The translations under genes and the position numbers were made by a program. DNA of 64,000 nt from Panulirus ornatus (Eukaryota; Arthropoda; Malacostraca; Decapoda; Palinuridae). The DNA lies in assembly GCF_036320965.1 (NCBI RefSeq), contig NC_092270.1:18685440-18749439 (forward strand), read 5' to 3'. The notes beneath the pieces are model-generated. The model did no database searches. It was not told the origin of the DNA and was given only the letters and a program-made list of their open reading frames with translations. This document shows, piece by piece, positions 1-10,299 of this stretch; position 1 is the first letter of the stretch, and the number at the start of each line of letters is the position of its first letter.

Positions 1-387
1 TTCTGTTCCTTTTGCTTCAGTGTTTGATCTCCCAACCCCTGTCTGTACATACCCTCCTTTTCCTTCACTGCTCCCACTTTCTTTTCATTCATAAGAGACC
101 TTTTGCCCATCCCTACTTTTCATTTCCTTTCTGCCCTTTCTCATCGTCTTTTCTTTTCTTATGCTTTTGTTCTTCCTCATTCCTCTCCCTCTGGAGTTTT
201 ATTGGAAAAAGTGGCAAGACAAAACATTATGGGAAAATTAGGAAATGGATTAGAGTTTACAATACAGTAGAAAATTCAGGGTTTGCAAGTGGAGCCATGT
301 CTGATGAAGGAAACTATATTTTTGGGTTTACCATAAGAGATGGTATCAGCCAGTACTCTATAAATAGATGTAAGCGAGAGTATAGTC
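1..387. other. unassigned sequence at left edge (presumed TBCE intron)
   Basis: The first ~200 bases are pyrimidine-rich on the + strand and carry open frames of low-complexity Phe/Ser/Leu type that look like composition artefacts. No exon, RNA gene or repeat boundary is supported here. It probably belongs to an intron of the TBCE gene whose terminal exons follow. Confidence 0.3.
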
Positions 388-1330
388 ATGTATTTGGCAG
401 CTGAGGCAAGAGTAAGTGAAACAGTTGGTACAAAAGAGGACCAAGAAAAACTACATGTGGACCTAGTTGAATGTAATGAGGAGAAATTTGAGCAAATATA
501 TCATGGAACAAATAAATTCAGTGTGACACCTTCCTGCAAAAGTTGTAAAGGGAAAGAATGGGGATGGAAGAATATGTCAAAGACCTGGGAGTCATTATGA
601 ATGAAAAACTTTCATTCATGATAGTTCTCTCAAGCCAGATAATGAATGGCATGATAATTTGAACTTTCTCACGTCACTAGCCTAAACCTGCTTGAGGTTA
701 TATCACAAGTGAAAAATCACCTTTGGTGAGGCTGTATCCTTGGGAATACAGTCTCGCCAAAGAGCTTCTCTCTACAAAGGAGTCTATATTTCCTTGCAAC
801 TGGAAGTAGTGCAGCCATAGGCTGTAGGAGCCATTGGAAAGGTCCAGGGTAACACCAGATCTCTTCCGTAGAAATTTGTTCTTTGGTAATTATTAATTGA
901 TTGATTAATCTGAACTTTCTCAACAAGCCGTGGAAAGCTGATGATGAAGGTGTTGAATGGAAATATAAAGATCAAAATAAAACACTGCTTTGTTGTTTGG
1001 TTTTCAGTTAAACAGGTGGAAAGAAACAATTTAGAATACAGGAAACCTTCACAAGTAAAGTTTGTGGTCTGGAGCATATATATGAACTACCACAAGAGGC
1101 TACAAAAAATTGAACTCAACAGTCTAACAAGAAAAAGGGAGAAATATATGATGATATATGCCTGACAGCATATAGAAGGCATAGAGTGTAATACTGTAAA
1201 TCTGAAAATGTCTCAGCTAGGAAGATTCAGAATTTTCAAGTTGGGAGTAATTCCTGAGGATATGCTAAAAGGAAATGAAAATATGCAAGGGTCTTGGAGA
1301 AAATCATGGGAGATTACATTAGAAACATGA
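388..1330 (+). pseudogene. CR1/jockey-type non-LTR retrotransposon fragment, broken
   Basis: This is a decayed reverse-transcriptase 3' part of a second LINE lineage, unlike the dominant RTE-like family in the window. Around 570-625 a frame reads KDLGVIMNEKLSF, the RT7 motif typical of CR1/jockey-type elements. After an insertion, 1048-1180 carries, in two frames, FTSKVCGLEH followed by MNYHKRLQKIELNSLTRKRE and KYMMIYA, which matches the conserved C-terminal region of such polyproteins (the x-YxERLxxLxLxSLxRRRERY pattern). Frameshifts and stops make it dead. The 239-bp insert at 672-910 splits it. The family assignment is from motif recall and has not been searched. Confidence 0.68.
672..910 (+). 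mobile_element. short retroposon (dispersed repeat family 2) with 12-bp target duplication
   Basis: The 12-mer TGAACTTTCTCA occurs at 660-671 and again at 911-922, bracketing this 239-bp block; that is what a target-site duplication looks like. The block starts near a CTTGAGGT motif, contains a short inverted pair (TTTGGTGAGGCTGTAT against ATACAGTCTCGCCAAAG) and ends in a TTGATTGATTAAT tail. Related copies lie at 31888-32065, 58552-58692 and, reversed, 62768-62870. I see no convincing tRNA A/B boxes, so its polymerase III origin is unproven. Confidence 0.6.
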
Positions 1331-1534
1331 GCATTCCTAGATGAACCTCAAATTTATGATTACTGAGGAGTAGTGGCGGAGGAACAGTATCATTAAACAA
1401 GTAAGATCTGCAGTGAGTTCACATGCTAGCTCTTCCATTCTGGCAAAATCTTGTGGGTATTAGTGGAAAGGTACTCTTTTTTTTCCCTCCTTCTTTCCAT
1501 TCCCTGTTTTTTACTTTGTCATCACTTCTTGTTG

Positions 1535-2744
1535 CTACACATGTACATATTCATACTTGCTTGCCTTCATCCATTCCTGGTGCAACCATGCCCCACAGGA
1601 AACAGCATCGCTACCCCCTGCTTCAACGTGGTAGCACCAGGAAAATAAACAAAAAAGGCCACATTCGTTCACACTCAGTCTCTAGCTGTCATGTGTAATG
1701 CACTGAAACCACAACTCCCTTTCCACGTCTAGGCCCCTCAGACCTTTCCATGGTTTACCCCAGACTTTTCACATGCTGTGGTTCAGTCCATTGACAGCAT
1801 GTCGACCCTGGTATACCACATTTGTTCCAATTCACTCTATTCCTTGCACGCCTTTCACTCTAATGTATGTTCAGGCCCTGATCGCTCAAAATCATTTTCA
1901 CTCCATCCTGCCACCTCCAAGTTGGTCTCCCACTTCTTGTTCCCTTCACCTCTGACACATATATCCTTTGTCAATCTTTCTTCACTCATTCTCTCCATAT
2001 GTCCAAACCATTTCAATACACCTTCTTCTGCTCTCTCAACCACACACTTTTTATTACCACACTTCTTCAAAATCTTTTTCACTCCATCCTTCTACCTCCA
2101 ATTTGGTATCCCACTTCTTCTCGTTCCCTCCACCTCTGACACATATATCCTCTTTGTCAATCTTTCCTCACTCATTCTATCCATGTGACTAACCCATTTC
2201 AATACACCCTCTTCTGCCCTGTCAACCACACTCTTTTTATTACCACTCATTTCTCTTACCCTTTCATTACTTACTCGATCAAACCACCTCACAAGTCATA
2301 TTGTCCTCAAACATCTCATTTCCAACACATCCACCCTCTTCCGCACAACCCTATCTATAGCCCACACTTTGCAACCATATAACATTTTTAGAACCACTCT
2401 TCCTTCAAACATTCCCATTTTTGCTTTCCGAGATAATGTTTTCACCTTCCACACATTCTTCAGTGCTCCCAGAACCTTCACCCTCTCCCCTACCCTGTGA
2501 CACACTTCCTTTTCCATGCATGGTTCCGTCTGCTGCCATATCCACTCCGAGATACCTAAAACACTCCACTTCCTCCAGTTTTTCTCTATTCAAACTTACC
2601 TCCCAATTGACTTGTCCCTCAACCCTACTGTACCTAATAACCATGCTCTTATTCACATTTACTCTCAGCTTTCTTCTTTCACACAGTTTACTAAACTCTG
2701 TCACCAGCTTCTGCAGTTTCTCACCCTAATCAGCCACCAGTGAT
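1535..2744 (-). mobile_element. RTE-like LINE, 5'-truncated old copy A
   Basis: On the - strand this is the 3' half of the dominant LINE: part of the 3' UTR (1535-1790, including the tract read on + as GTTCACACTCAGTCTCTAGC), then the C-terminal coding part back to the region just 3' of the FADD motif. Many frameshifts show it is old. It has an internal 181-bp tandem duplication (1886-2066 repeated at 2067-2240). Confidence 0.85.
1886..2240 (-). repeat. 181-bp tandem duplication inside LINE copy A
   Basis: The block starting TCAAAATCATTTTCACTCC at 1886 starts again as TCAAAATCTTTTTCACTCC at 2067, and both run through the same coding stretch of the LINE C-terminus to the sequence TTTTTATTACCAC. 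The second block has since diverged by several substitutions and small indels, so the duplication happened within this copy and is not recent. Confidence 0.75.
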
Positions 2745-2797
2745 AAAATGAATAATATAAATCATTTACATAATGAATGATATAAATGAATGAATGT

Positions 2798-3545
2798 AAT
2801 AATGCACCAAAACCACAGCTCCCTTTCCACATCCAGGCCTCACAAAACTTTCCATGGTTTACCCCAGACGCTTCACATGCCCTGGTTCAATCCATTGACA
2901 GCACGTCGACACCCAGTATACCACAGCGTTCCAATTCACTCTATTCCTTGCACGCCTTTTACCCTCCTGCATGTTCAGGCCCTGATCACTCAAAATCTTT
3001 TTCACTCCATCTTTCCACCTCCAATTTGGTCTACTACTTCTCATTCCCTCCACCTCTGACACATATATCCTCTTTGTCAATCTTTCCTCACTCATTCTCT
3101 CCATGTGACCAAACCATTTCAAAACACCCTCTTCTACTCTCTCAACCACACTCTTTTTATTACCACACATCTCTCTTACCCTTTCATTACTTACTAGATC
3201 AAACCACCTCACACCACATATTGTCCTCAAACATCTCATTTCCAGCACATCCATCCTCCTCTGCATAACTCTATCTATAGCCCACGCCTACAACCATATA
3301 ACATTGTTGGAACCACTATTCCTTCAAATATACCCATTTTTGCTTTCCTTTCCAAGATAACATTCTCGACTTCCACACATTTTTCAACGCTCCCAGAACT
3401 TTCACCTCCTCCCTCAACCCTACTGTACCTAATAACCTTGCTCTTATTCACATTTACTCTCAGCTTTCTTCTTTCACACACTTTACCAAACTGTCACCGC
3501 CCTCTGCAGTTTCTCACCCGAATCAACCACCAGCGCTGTATCTTC
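2798..3545 (-). mobile_element. RTE-like LINE, 5'-truncated old copy B
   Basis: A second - strand 3' fragment lies next to copy A. It begins inside the 3' UTR (TAATGCACCAAAACCAC on +), covers the C-terminal coding part, has a deletion of roughly 150 bp near 3408, and stops at nearly the same internal position as copy A, just beyond CAGCGCTGTAT. The common breakpoint suggests that the pair might have arisen by local duplication. Confidence 0.82.
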
Positions 3546-4160
3546 ATATAATTGATGAGATAGCCTTGATTACGGCCTCATCTGCCTGAGCCGTATCAGC
3601 TAACATAAAAAGAGTTACCATCAGCTTGTTTTTATGTGTTTTTGCTGCATTGGTGCAGCCAAGAATTGTTACACTATCTTTGGAATTCTTATCCCCGGAT
3701 GGAGACTCCTTGATACCTTGGGCAAGGGTTTTTCTTGGCGTACGATGCCAATACAGGGCAGATTCGTCAGCATAATGCACTTGTTTTGGGGCTAAGTTTT
3801 CCACTGCCACTAGCTGTGCAAGTTCATCCACACACTATGTGCTGAAATTCCGTCTCCACTTAATCTTGTGTAAACATCCTTACAAGTATTCAGTCATAGT
3901 CAGCTTTGATTTTCCATGAAAAATTTGGCCTGCTCGGTAACCATCTACCCAGAAATTCTTACACCTTCACTATGTTGGAGCTTAGACCACTTTATAAGTA
4001 TACTGCCTAATTTCAAAGTTTTCTGGAACTTAAACTTTTCTTTCATTTCAGCAAAAAAATTAAAAATCTCCTTTTGTTTCTCATACGCAGTTGACGATCT
4101 GATCTCATAGTACTTACACAAAGTGTTTACAGAAGTTCCTTAATCCTTTTTCCGGCAACT
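3546..4160 (-). pseudogene. Tigger/jerky-like DDE transposase remnant
   Basis: Read on the - strand, 4110-3850 resembles the N-terminal DNA-binding half of a pogo/Tigger transposase (fragments such as KQKEIFNFF, ISG and TEQAKFF). Bases 3831-3544 hold a 95-codon open frame with VHYADESALYWHRTPRKT, the first catalytic Asp region of the DDE_1 domain (family form: NADETxLxWxxLPxKT), followed by VTILGCTNAAKTHKNKL. The second Asp and the final acidic residue are absent, and frameshifts are present. It is a dead fragment lying in the TBCE intron between LINE copy B and unique sequence. Confidence 0.72.
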
Positions 4161-5009
4161 GTACCTCTCCATGCATAGATAATGATTAATGCTTAGGCTT
4201 ATTAGCACTAGCACCATCTTCTCTTGATTACCTTGGCTGTAGTGTAAACAGAGTTTGGTGCCTTAGTGCTGCTAACTTGCTAACAGTGCCATCCTGGTGG
4301 CTGATCCATAAACTAATGGTGCGAGATTCAAAACATGGCAGACCACAGAGTACTGGAGTAGAAAGGTACAACCTATATAATGGTGTCCGACAAGAATTAA
4401 ATTTCAGTAATAAGTATAGTGGCATTAGTAGTAAGGAAAAGGAAGAACATTGGGCTTGTGATTGTTCAGAAAAAGGAAATGCTGTAGACTTTAGGCAAGG
4501 GTGAGTATGCATAATCTGTGTGACTTTTGACATTAGATCTTCAAAGATTTATGAAAAAGAAGCATTGTAAAGTGTTACTGAAGTTTTTACATCTTTTCTA
4601 ATGTGACTTGTTTAATTTACAATTATGATTGCATCTTTTAAAGAGCAGTTCAATGTTGATGTCATCAAACTATTTTGAAAATTAAAAGGTTGTGATAAAG
4701 TCACCCTTTACTCTTTTCTCCTCCATGATGGACAGATGTATGGCTTTTAACTGGTTCCTGTAACTCTGCTTTGTTTAACAGTCAGATTAACTTATAGATT
4801 TATTTAAAGAAAATTTTGTGTTGCTGCTGTTTCTTGAACATTAGAACATTAGGAAGTATGTTATGACCAAGTGATAGAAGTCTAACCCTCATCAGCATGC
4901 TCCAAATCAAAAGACATGTTTTCTGTGAAGACAAATGTTATCTCTGTACAGACATGTGTTAAATGATACCAGGCTGTGCTCTCTTACCCAAATCTGTATG
5001 TGTTCACAG
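4161..5009. other. TBCE intron, no recognisable element
   Basis: AT-rich sequence directly upstream of the TBCE exon. It ends with a normal acceptor (GTGTTCACAG at 5000-5009). I see no gene or repeat with support. Confidence 0.5.
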
Positions 5010-5236
5010 TTCATGGCACACCTGTGGATGAAACCCTCTACAATAACCAGAAAAGTCAGAAGCTCAAGTATCTCAAAATTGAATTAAAGATTATAACTCC
5101 GGATGATGATGAGAGAGAACCCTGCTTTAAGTCATTTTTACCATCAACAAAACTGGCCAAAGTGAAAATGATGATAAAACGACATCTCAAAATCAACCCT
5201 GCTGCCCATGTAAAGCTTAGTTATTACGCCAGTAGG
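5010..5236 (+). CDS. TBCE: tubulin-folding cofactor E (TBCE), penultimate coding exon
   Basis: TBCE is a cytosolic chaperone that, with cofactors A-D, assembles and disassembles the alpha/beta-tubulin heterodimer and binds alpha-tubulin. This exon encodes about 75 residues at the start of the C-terminal ubiquitin-like domain. The visible blocks are HGTPVDE (family YGAPEDE), LKYLKIELKI (first beta strand), the helix STKLAKVKMMIKRHLKI, and VKLSYYASR. The acceptor is TTCACAG|TT at 5009/5010, entering within a codon. The donor is AGG|GTGAGT at 5236/5237 and ends on a complete codon, which joins in frame to the next exon at 9795. An apparent Met at 4976 is upstream of the acceptor and is not the start. 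Leucine-rich repeat and CAP-Gly exons must lie to the left of the window. Assignment is from family knowledge and not from a search. Confidence 0.88.
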
Positions 5237-6329
5237 GTGAGTTTATATACGCTGTGTCAGAGTCATTGAGTTGTGTCCTGGACCTTTTGGTCTACTGTAG
5301 TAAAGCTTAGATATGTAGGAAGTGCTCATCGAAAAATTTGTGATCTTTATTTTTAAAAGGGAGACCTCTATGTGTGAAACATAAAAGATCCAAATAGAAG
5401 GAGATATGTTTGCAGCAATAATGATATTTAAGTATTGTAAGATATTTTCTGCTTATCCAGTTATTGGCATAAACTAGAACAGCTTACTGTGGAGGCCATG
5501 CAAAGTAATGATTTGATGATAGGTAATGGTCTAGCTTATCAATGATAGAATTTAGAGAGGCTCTGTAAAAAGGAACAGATAGTTATAAAAAGAAAAAAGG
5601 AATAACAGCTGCAGTATATCGTAAGAAATGCATGAGAAAATGAAGAATGAGAGATATGGATGGAGAGGGAATGAGCTGAAAAGTTGAGCTAAGACAGCAC
5701 TTGGTTGGAAGAGACTGGAAGTGTGCCAGAAAACTATGAAGTCGGATATATAAAGGGAAAGGGAGTTGGAGTGAGGCATGGAGATTTTGTAATGTTTTCT
5801 TATAGTGTGAGTCAGACGTATAGAAAGGTTGTAATTGTGGTAAGGATTACAGAATCCATAGATGCTGAGGAATAAGGAAGATTACAAAAGTAAGTGTGTG
5901 TGTGTTTGTGTGTAGGTTAGGTTTGTTTTTTAACTTTGGATGGTTGTGGAAGATATTTTGGATATAAAGTTTCCCCAGCCATGGTATAGACTTCATTCAC
6001 TGGTGAAAGTCCTAAGTGAGGCCAGGCCTTGAATGAAATGTAAAATTAGGAAAAGGGAAAAGAGAAGTATGAAGAAAAGGAGAAGATATTTTGAAGAATT
6101 TTCAAGGAGGTGGGGAAACGTGCCTTTTAAAAAGAGGCAGGTCATGAGAAGAATCGTATGAGAAGATAAAGAGATCCAAAGCTTAGCAGTCTAGGTAAAG
6201 AGACAGACTTAGCAATGGTCCACCTCAAGTTGTCCCTGGCCAAGAGTATACATGTGACCCTGTGGTTTGCCAGGTATTGTATGATGTAATTAATGAGAAC
6301 AGGAATATTAGAAGTAGTAAGTAGGAACA

Positions 6330-6575
6330 TTAGGCAGGAGCATTAGGTAGAAGTGGTCATTAGGAATAATAGGAAGGGCCTTTGCAAACACTGTGCTAGA
6401 GTTACACTCTGCCAGTGGCCTGTTAAGGATGAGGCACTAAAGACTAAGAAGCAGCACTGGAGTTCACTAATTATGGAGACTCCATTGCCATAGCCACCCT
6501 CTTGAGGGACTTCCTGTTGGGAACGGGTATCAGAGATATAGATAGACAGGTAGATAATTGATGAGAGAGACACAC
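6330..6575 (+). repeat. GATA-tailed dispersed repeat, truncated copy
   Basis: This block matches 9350-9575 over almost its whole length, sharing CTCTGCCAGTGGCCTGTTAA, AAGAAGCAGCACTGGAGTTC and CTAATTATGGAGACTC. It ends in a GATATAGATAGACAGGTAGA tail. A reversed third copy is at 37928-38110. The simple-repeat tail at a constant end suggests a retroposon, but no coding capacity or promoter boxes were found. Confidence 0.65.
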
Positions 6576-7675
6576 AAACTACCAGTTTTTGGAGGCAGAA
6601 ACTGAAGTCTATTGACGATACAGAATTGCTTTATATTTAGATTATAAGAAACCACATGAATAGATATGTATCTTTGGAAATTTTAGATGAAAGTAGAGCA
6701 TGTTTAAGGGTAAATGGTGGTCTAATATAATCATGAATGTCCAGTAGAACTGTGTAATGTCAGTAGCCAGTAATGTTATATGGATGTGGCAGTTTATGAG
6801 AATGGGTGTTGCTAGACAATGTTGGTTGTTTGTAGATCAAACAAGGTTTCTAGATGGGCAAGCTACTGAGGAAGTGATGAGTCAGTAGTTTTAAAAACTA
6901 CCCTCCCAAGTAAAGGCTAACCTCTTGCCTATCTCAAGTGGAGTTAGATCAGATTAGGACATGCATGAGGAACTTTAGTCATGTCCCTGAGTTTTTATGA
7001 GCCTGATAGTGCTTTAAACTTTGAAATCCTTCAGGTCCCATTTTAGACAAATTTCAAAATTTGAAAAAACATAGTATAAGGGGTCCACTTATTATGAAAT
7101 CTGTAAGGTGTTAGTAGCTCAGCTTTAACATGCTTAACAAAATTCCACATTGGCTAGTGTCCCACCTTTAAATGGAAGCACCCTATTCTAGCTGCTCTCT
7201 ACTTGACAGTTGACAAAATTCTTTCAACCAGGCTGTGTTTGATTTCAAAAAAGTTTGATAATTCTGACACAGAAATGTGATGAATTTGATGTTATTTCCA
7301 GAATTTATAGAATGAAGTCAGATATTAGATGTGTGGTTCCTGCATTTATAGTGTAAAACCTGGTGTTATGATATACTTTTTTATTTTCTTATTGCTATAG
7401 TTTACCAAATTACTTCCATTTTGAGAAATAGTAAATAGTGCTAGCAGTTTTTGAGTGAGTTGACTGCATGTGGCAAAGCCTTAACCTTGCCTTAATCACC
7501 TGTTCTTATGGATAGACTCCAGACGTCAGGTCAGTCTCATGTCCTATTTACATAACATTTAATATTTATGTGCATGGGTTGGTCATCTGTGCTGTATGCC
7601 AAGAAACTAGGAAGTATTAGATCATACATTAGTACAGTATTTAGTTATAATTAACCTTTAGGTTAGCATGCAGTG

Positions 7676-8703
7676 CAGGTACACCACTGATTTTCCAGCA
7701 CTTTGGTTCCATAGCATTGCCGGATTAACCAATTTGCCGGACCAACAGTGGTCACGTAATGATAATTCATCAACACGCCTCTAATCCACTAATTATACAT
7801 CTTCTGTGTGTCTGAAGTATACCATGGACTGCTAGAAATTTAAATTAAACAAATATTAGATGTTTGAGCACCCTAAGATGGTAAGTCTGTCCTTAGATTG
7901 TTTGAATCCTATGGGGTCTTCTTCATCTTGTTAGTTTTTTCCTAGGTGTGCATTTCCAGAATAATGCAGTTTTGTCTCCATTATACACCTATTCAGGACT
8001 GAGGTGCTCGTCAGCTATGAGTTTCACAAATTCATCCACATACTTGGCAGCTCCTTCGTGGTTTGCAGACCGCTTTTTAAAGCCATCCTTCACTATAGTC
8101 ACGCTTTTGTTGTAATTTAATTTCTTTATGGAACAACTTAGCCTGGTCCATTACCATGCTGCCTGATGAGTCCACTCCATCACTCCAATGCTGTTGAAAC
8201 CATTGATTGTGCTCAGTACTCTTACCATCTTTCTTAGTTCTTCTAATCATCATTTGCTTCTTGGAACTGCTGTCTGCATAGAATTTCAATATTTTTTCCC
8301 TTTGCTTCTCTATATCATAAACAGTTAATGAACTGATACTGTAGATGTCACACAGCTTACGCACCAAAACAGCATGGTCCATTTTTTTTCAACAGTTCTG
8401 CTTATTCTTGGATTGATATGGACTGGTGTTTACGTTTGACACCATGACTTACAATCACATATGTCTTAGAAGCCATATCTGTGGTCAAATTTAAGCAAAT
8501 TAAGCTAAGAATCTCACAGAATTTTGGTATCACCAACAAGTGCAGTGTAAAGAATGTAAATAAGCGAGCCCCACACATAACGCTATCTGTGGCCTCCAAG
8601 TAAACTATTCTGGTGGCTGCGGTAATTTCAAGTCCCCTTACATAATTTTGTCCAGACTAAAGGTGCCGAACCATCAGTTGCTGAAAATTTGGTGGTGTAC
8701 CAG
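7676..8703 (-). mobile_element. Tigger-like DNA transposon (family with GGTACACCACC ends), internally degraded
   Basis: The ends are inverted: GGTACACCACTGATTTTCC near 7678 faces the reverse complement of TTTGGTGGTGTACC ending near 8702. Inside, on the - strand, is a transposase remnant (7870-8480). A solitary terminus of the same family is at 55337-55462. At about 1.03 kb it is too short for a full Tigger (usually about 2.4 kb), so it has lost the catalytic half. The TA target duplication is not clear at the left end. Confidence 0.72.
7870..8480 (-). pseudogene. Tigger/jerky-like transposase, N-terminal part
   Basis: Translation of the - strand starts MASKTYVIVSHGVKRKHQ near 8478 and shifts frame into LCDIYSISSLTVYDIEKQR, the CENP-B/psq-type helix-turn-helix. 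It continues with KILKFYADS, GSMVMDQAKLFHKE and RDYSEGWL (CENPB DNA-binding domain), and then in another frame LSPE-VYNGDKTALFWKC, the region of the first catalytic Asp (family NADETxLFW). Sequence beyond about 7870 no longer matches, so most of the DDE domain is missing. It is similar to, but not the same copy as, the remnant at 3546-4160. Confidence 0.75.
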
Positions 8704-8957
8704 TACTAGAAATGCAGATTCATTCAGTGATAGTGGGTAATGAACTGGAAACACTATCCATATGCTGGGCCATGCAGACAATCCCAACATGTTAAAAGTT
8801 CATCGTAGTCAGTACTCATACTACAGGTACACTTTCATAAAAATCAAGAAGCTCATATTCTTAATACAGTACAATGATGGCACTAAAGGAACTAGTTGGG
8901 TGTTACATGAAACAGTAAAACATGCAGTTCTCAGAGATGGTAATGAGGGATTTCAAT

Positions 8958-9575
8958 TATAAAGAGACTGGCTGGCAGAATGTGCATTGTCGGCATCTGT
9001 GATCTGTTTAGTAAGTAGTAGTTGGTAGGCAGCCAGTGACCAGGGAGATGTATTACCAGTACTACCCACATAGGTATCGGGAGGGTTAATTATGGCTGCG
9101 TAGTAATTCAGCACATCAGTGGTTGTCACGTTGCCCTCTCTGACCCAGGTAGCTGTTTTCCTTTCTGTCTCACCCACACATGGACTACTGGCTGTCTTTC
9201 TACAAACATCCAATCTCTCCATGTCATACATAAGATGACAACACTTAACTCTCAACTCATTCTTAGTTATTCTGTATTTTCCTCCAGTGAGCACTGTGTG
9301 CTAGCCCTGCATTTTGGCAAAATGGTCAGAGCAGTAGGCAGACGTTTGTAGGAACACTTGGGCAGGAGCATTAGGCAGAAGTAGCCACTAGGAACATTAG
9401 GAGCCAATGCAAATGCTAGAGTTGCCCTCTGCCAGTGGCCTGTTAAGGATGAGGCACTTAAGTCTAAGAAGCAGCACTGGAGTTCACTAATTATGGAGAC
9501 TCTACTTCCGTGGCCATCCCTTTGAGGGGATTTGAATTGGGAATAGGAATCAAAAGTATAAATAGATAAATAGGT
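8958..9575 (+). repeat. GATA-tailed dispersed repeat, longer copy
   Basis: The 3' ~220 bp (9350-9575) matches the repeat at 6330-6575 and ends in a degenerate ATAGATAAATAGGTAG tail. The preceding 8958-9350 has no second copy in this window; I join it only because it runs directly into the repeat. A 113-codon frame on the - strand (9294-8956) has no recognisable domain and is probably incidental. Confidence 0.5.
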
Positions 9576-9794
9576 AGAGGTGACCTGTTCATGGTCCTTC
9601 TCACTTACATCTTGCTTTCAAGTAAGGCATACTTGCAAGTTGATACAGAAAGATTCATTCCTTTGTTGGCGAATCAGCACCATGTTTCAGAATGTAAAGG
9701 GGCCAATTTGCCTTTCATCATAAAACAAGCACTGAGTGAGATGAAAAACAGTGTATGGAAATTTTGAAGTATGATTGTATCTTTCAAATTTCAG

Positions 9795-9890
9795 GATGGA
9801 GAGAAATTTGAAATTCCAATGGACAACGACATGCAGGAAATGTCATACTATTCCATAGGCACGGGTGATACACTTCTTGTTAGATGGTAA
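9795..9890 (+). CDS. TBCE: tubulin-folding cofactor E (TBCE), last coding exon
   Basis: This exon has 31 codons plus stop (TAA at 9888-9890). It completes the ubiquitin-like domain: DGEKFEIPMDNDMQEMSYYS then IGTGDTLLVRW. The family ends with an almost identical pattern (NDLxxLxFYSVENGDCLLVRW), and the final LVRW-stop is diagnostic. The acceptor is AAATTTCAG|GAT at 9794/9795, phase 0, which matches the donor phase at 5236. The C-terminal ubiquitin-like domain is implicated in directing tubulin to degradation. The 3' UTR begins at 9891; no clear polyadenylation signal was pinned down. Confidence 0.9.
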   Translation, partial: DGEKFEIPMDNDMQEMSYYSIGTGDTLLVRW

Positions 9891-10299
9891 AATGGGCTTC
9901 CACTTAACAGCAATGCTATGTAAGTATATACTCATCAGTATGGGTATTTCTGTTGTTTTTTTGAAGTAAATGAATTGTATATATATGATTATAATATATT
10001 AAAAATTTTCAAGGCACCTAGCCCAGTTTCAGGATTTGGATTTAGAGAGTAGGGAAGCACATTAAAAGATCAATAGCTTCACTTATTCCCATCTTTAATC
10101 AAGCCTGCCTGAGCTTATACAGGCTGCCAAATTACAGCCCCATCCCAACCATTATGAACATCAGTAATCAGTTGACTATGGCTGCTGGTGGTTTAATGAA
10201 CTCCTTATTATTAAGGGTAGTGAGTAGTAGGGGAAAAAGAAGTAAAGTTGCTACTGAAAGAGAATAGTGAAGCATTTGGATGTTACTTAAGGGAAGGAG
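9891..10299 (+). other. TBCE 3' UTR and flanking unique sequence
   Basis: AT-rich sequence after the TBCE stop codon. Nothing beyond the presumed 3' UTR is recognised. The decayed LINE copy C starts around 10300. Confidence 0.4.

Larger units (their letters stand above)
5237..9794 (+). other. TBCE: last intron of TBCE
   Basis: The intron is 4558 bp, runs from GTGAGT at 5237 to TTTCAG at 9794, and is phase 0. It contains two copies of a GATA-tailed repeat (6330-6575 and 8958-9575) and a Tigger-like transposon (7676-8703). The stretches 5237-6329 and 6576-7675 are AT-rich with no recognisable gene; a (GT)n run sits near 5897. Confidence 0.8.

Noticed and set aside
12..404. 130-codon frame at the left edge
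   Set aside because: Low-complexity Phe/Ser/Leu sequence from a pyrimidine-rich tract; no domain or splice support.
8956..9294. 113-codon - strand frame considered as a gene
   Set aside because: It lies in a repeat-associated stretch and has no recognisable domain; its sequence runs into the GATA-tailed repeat.
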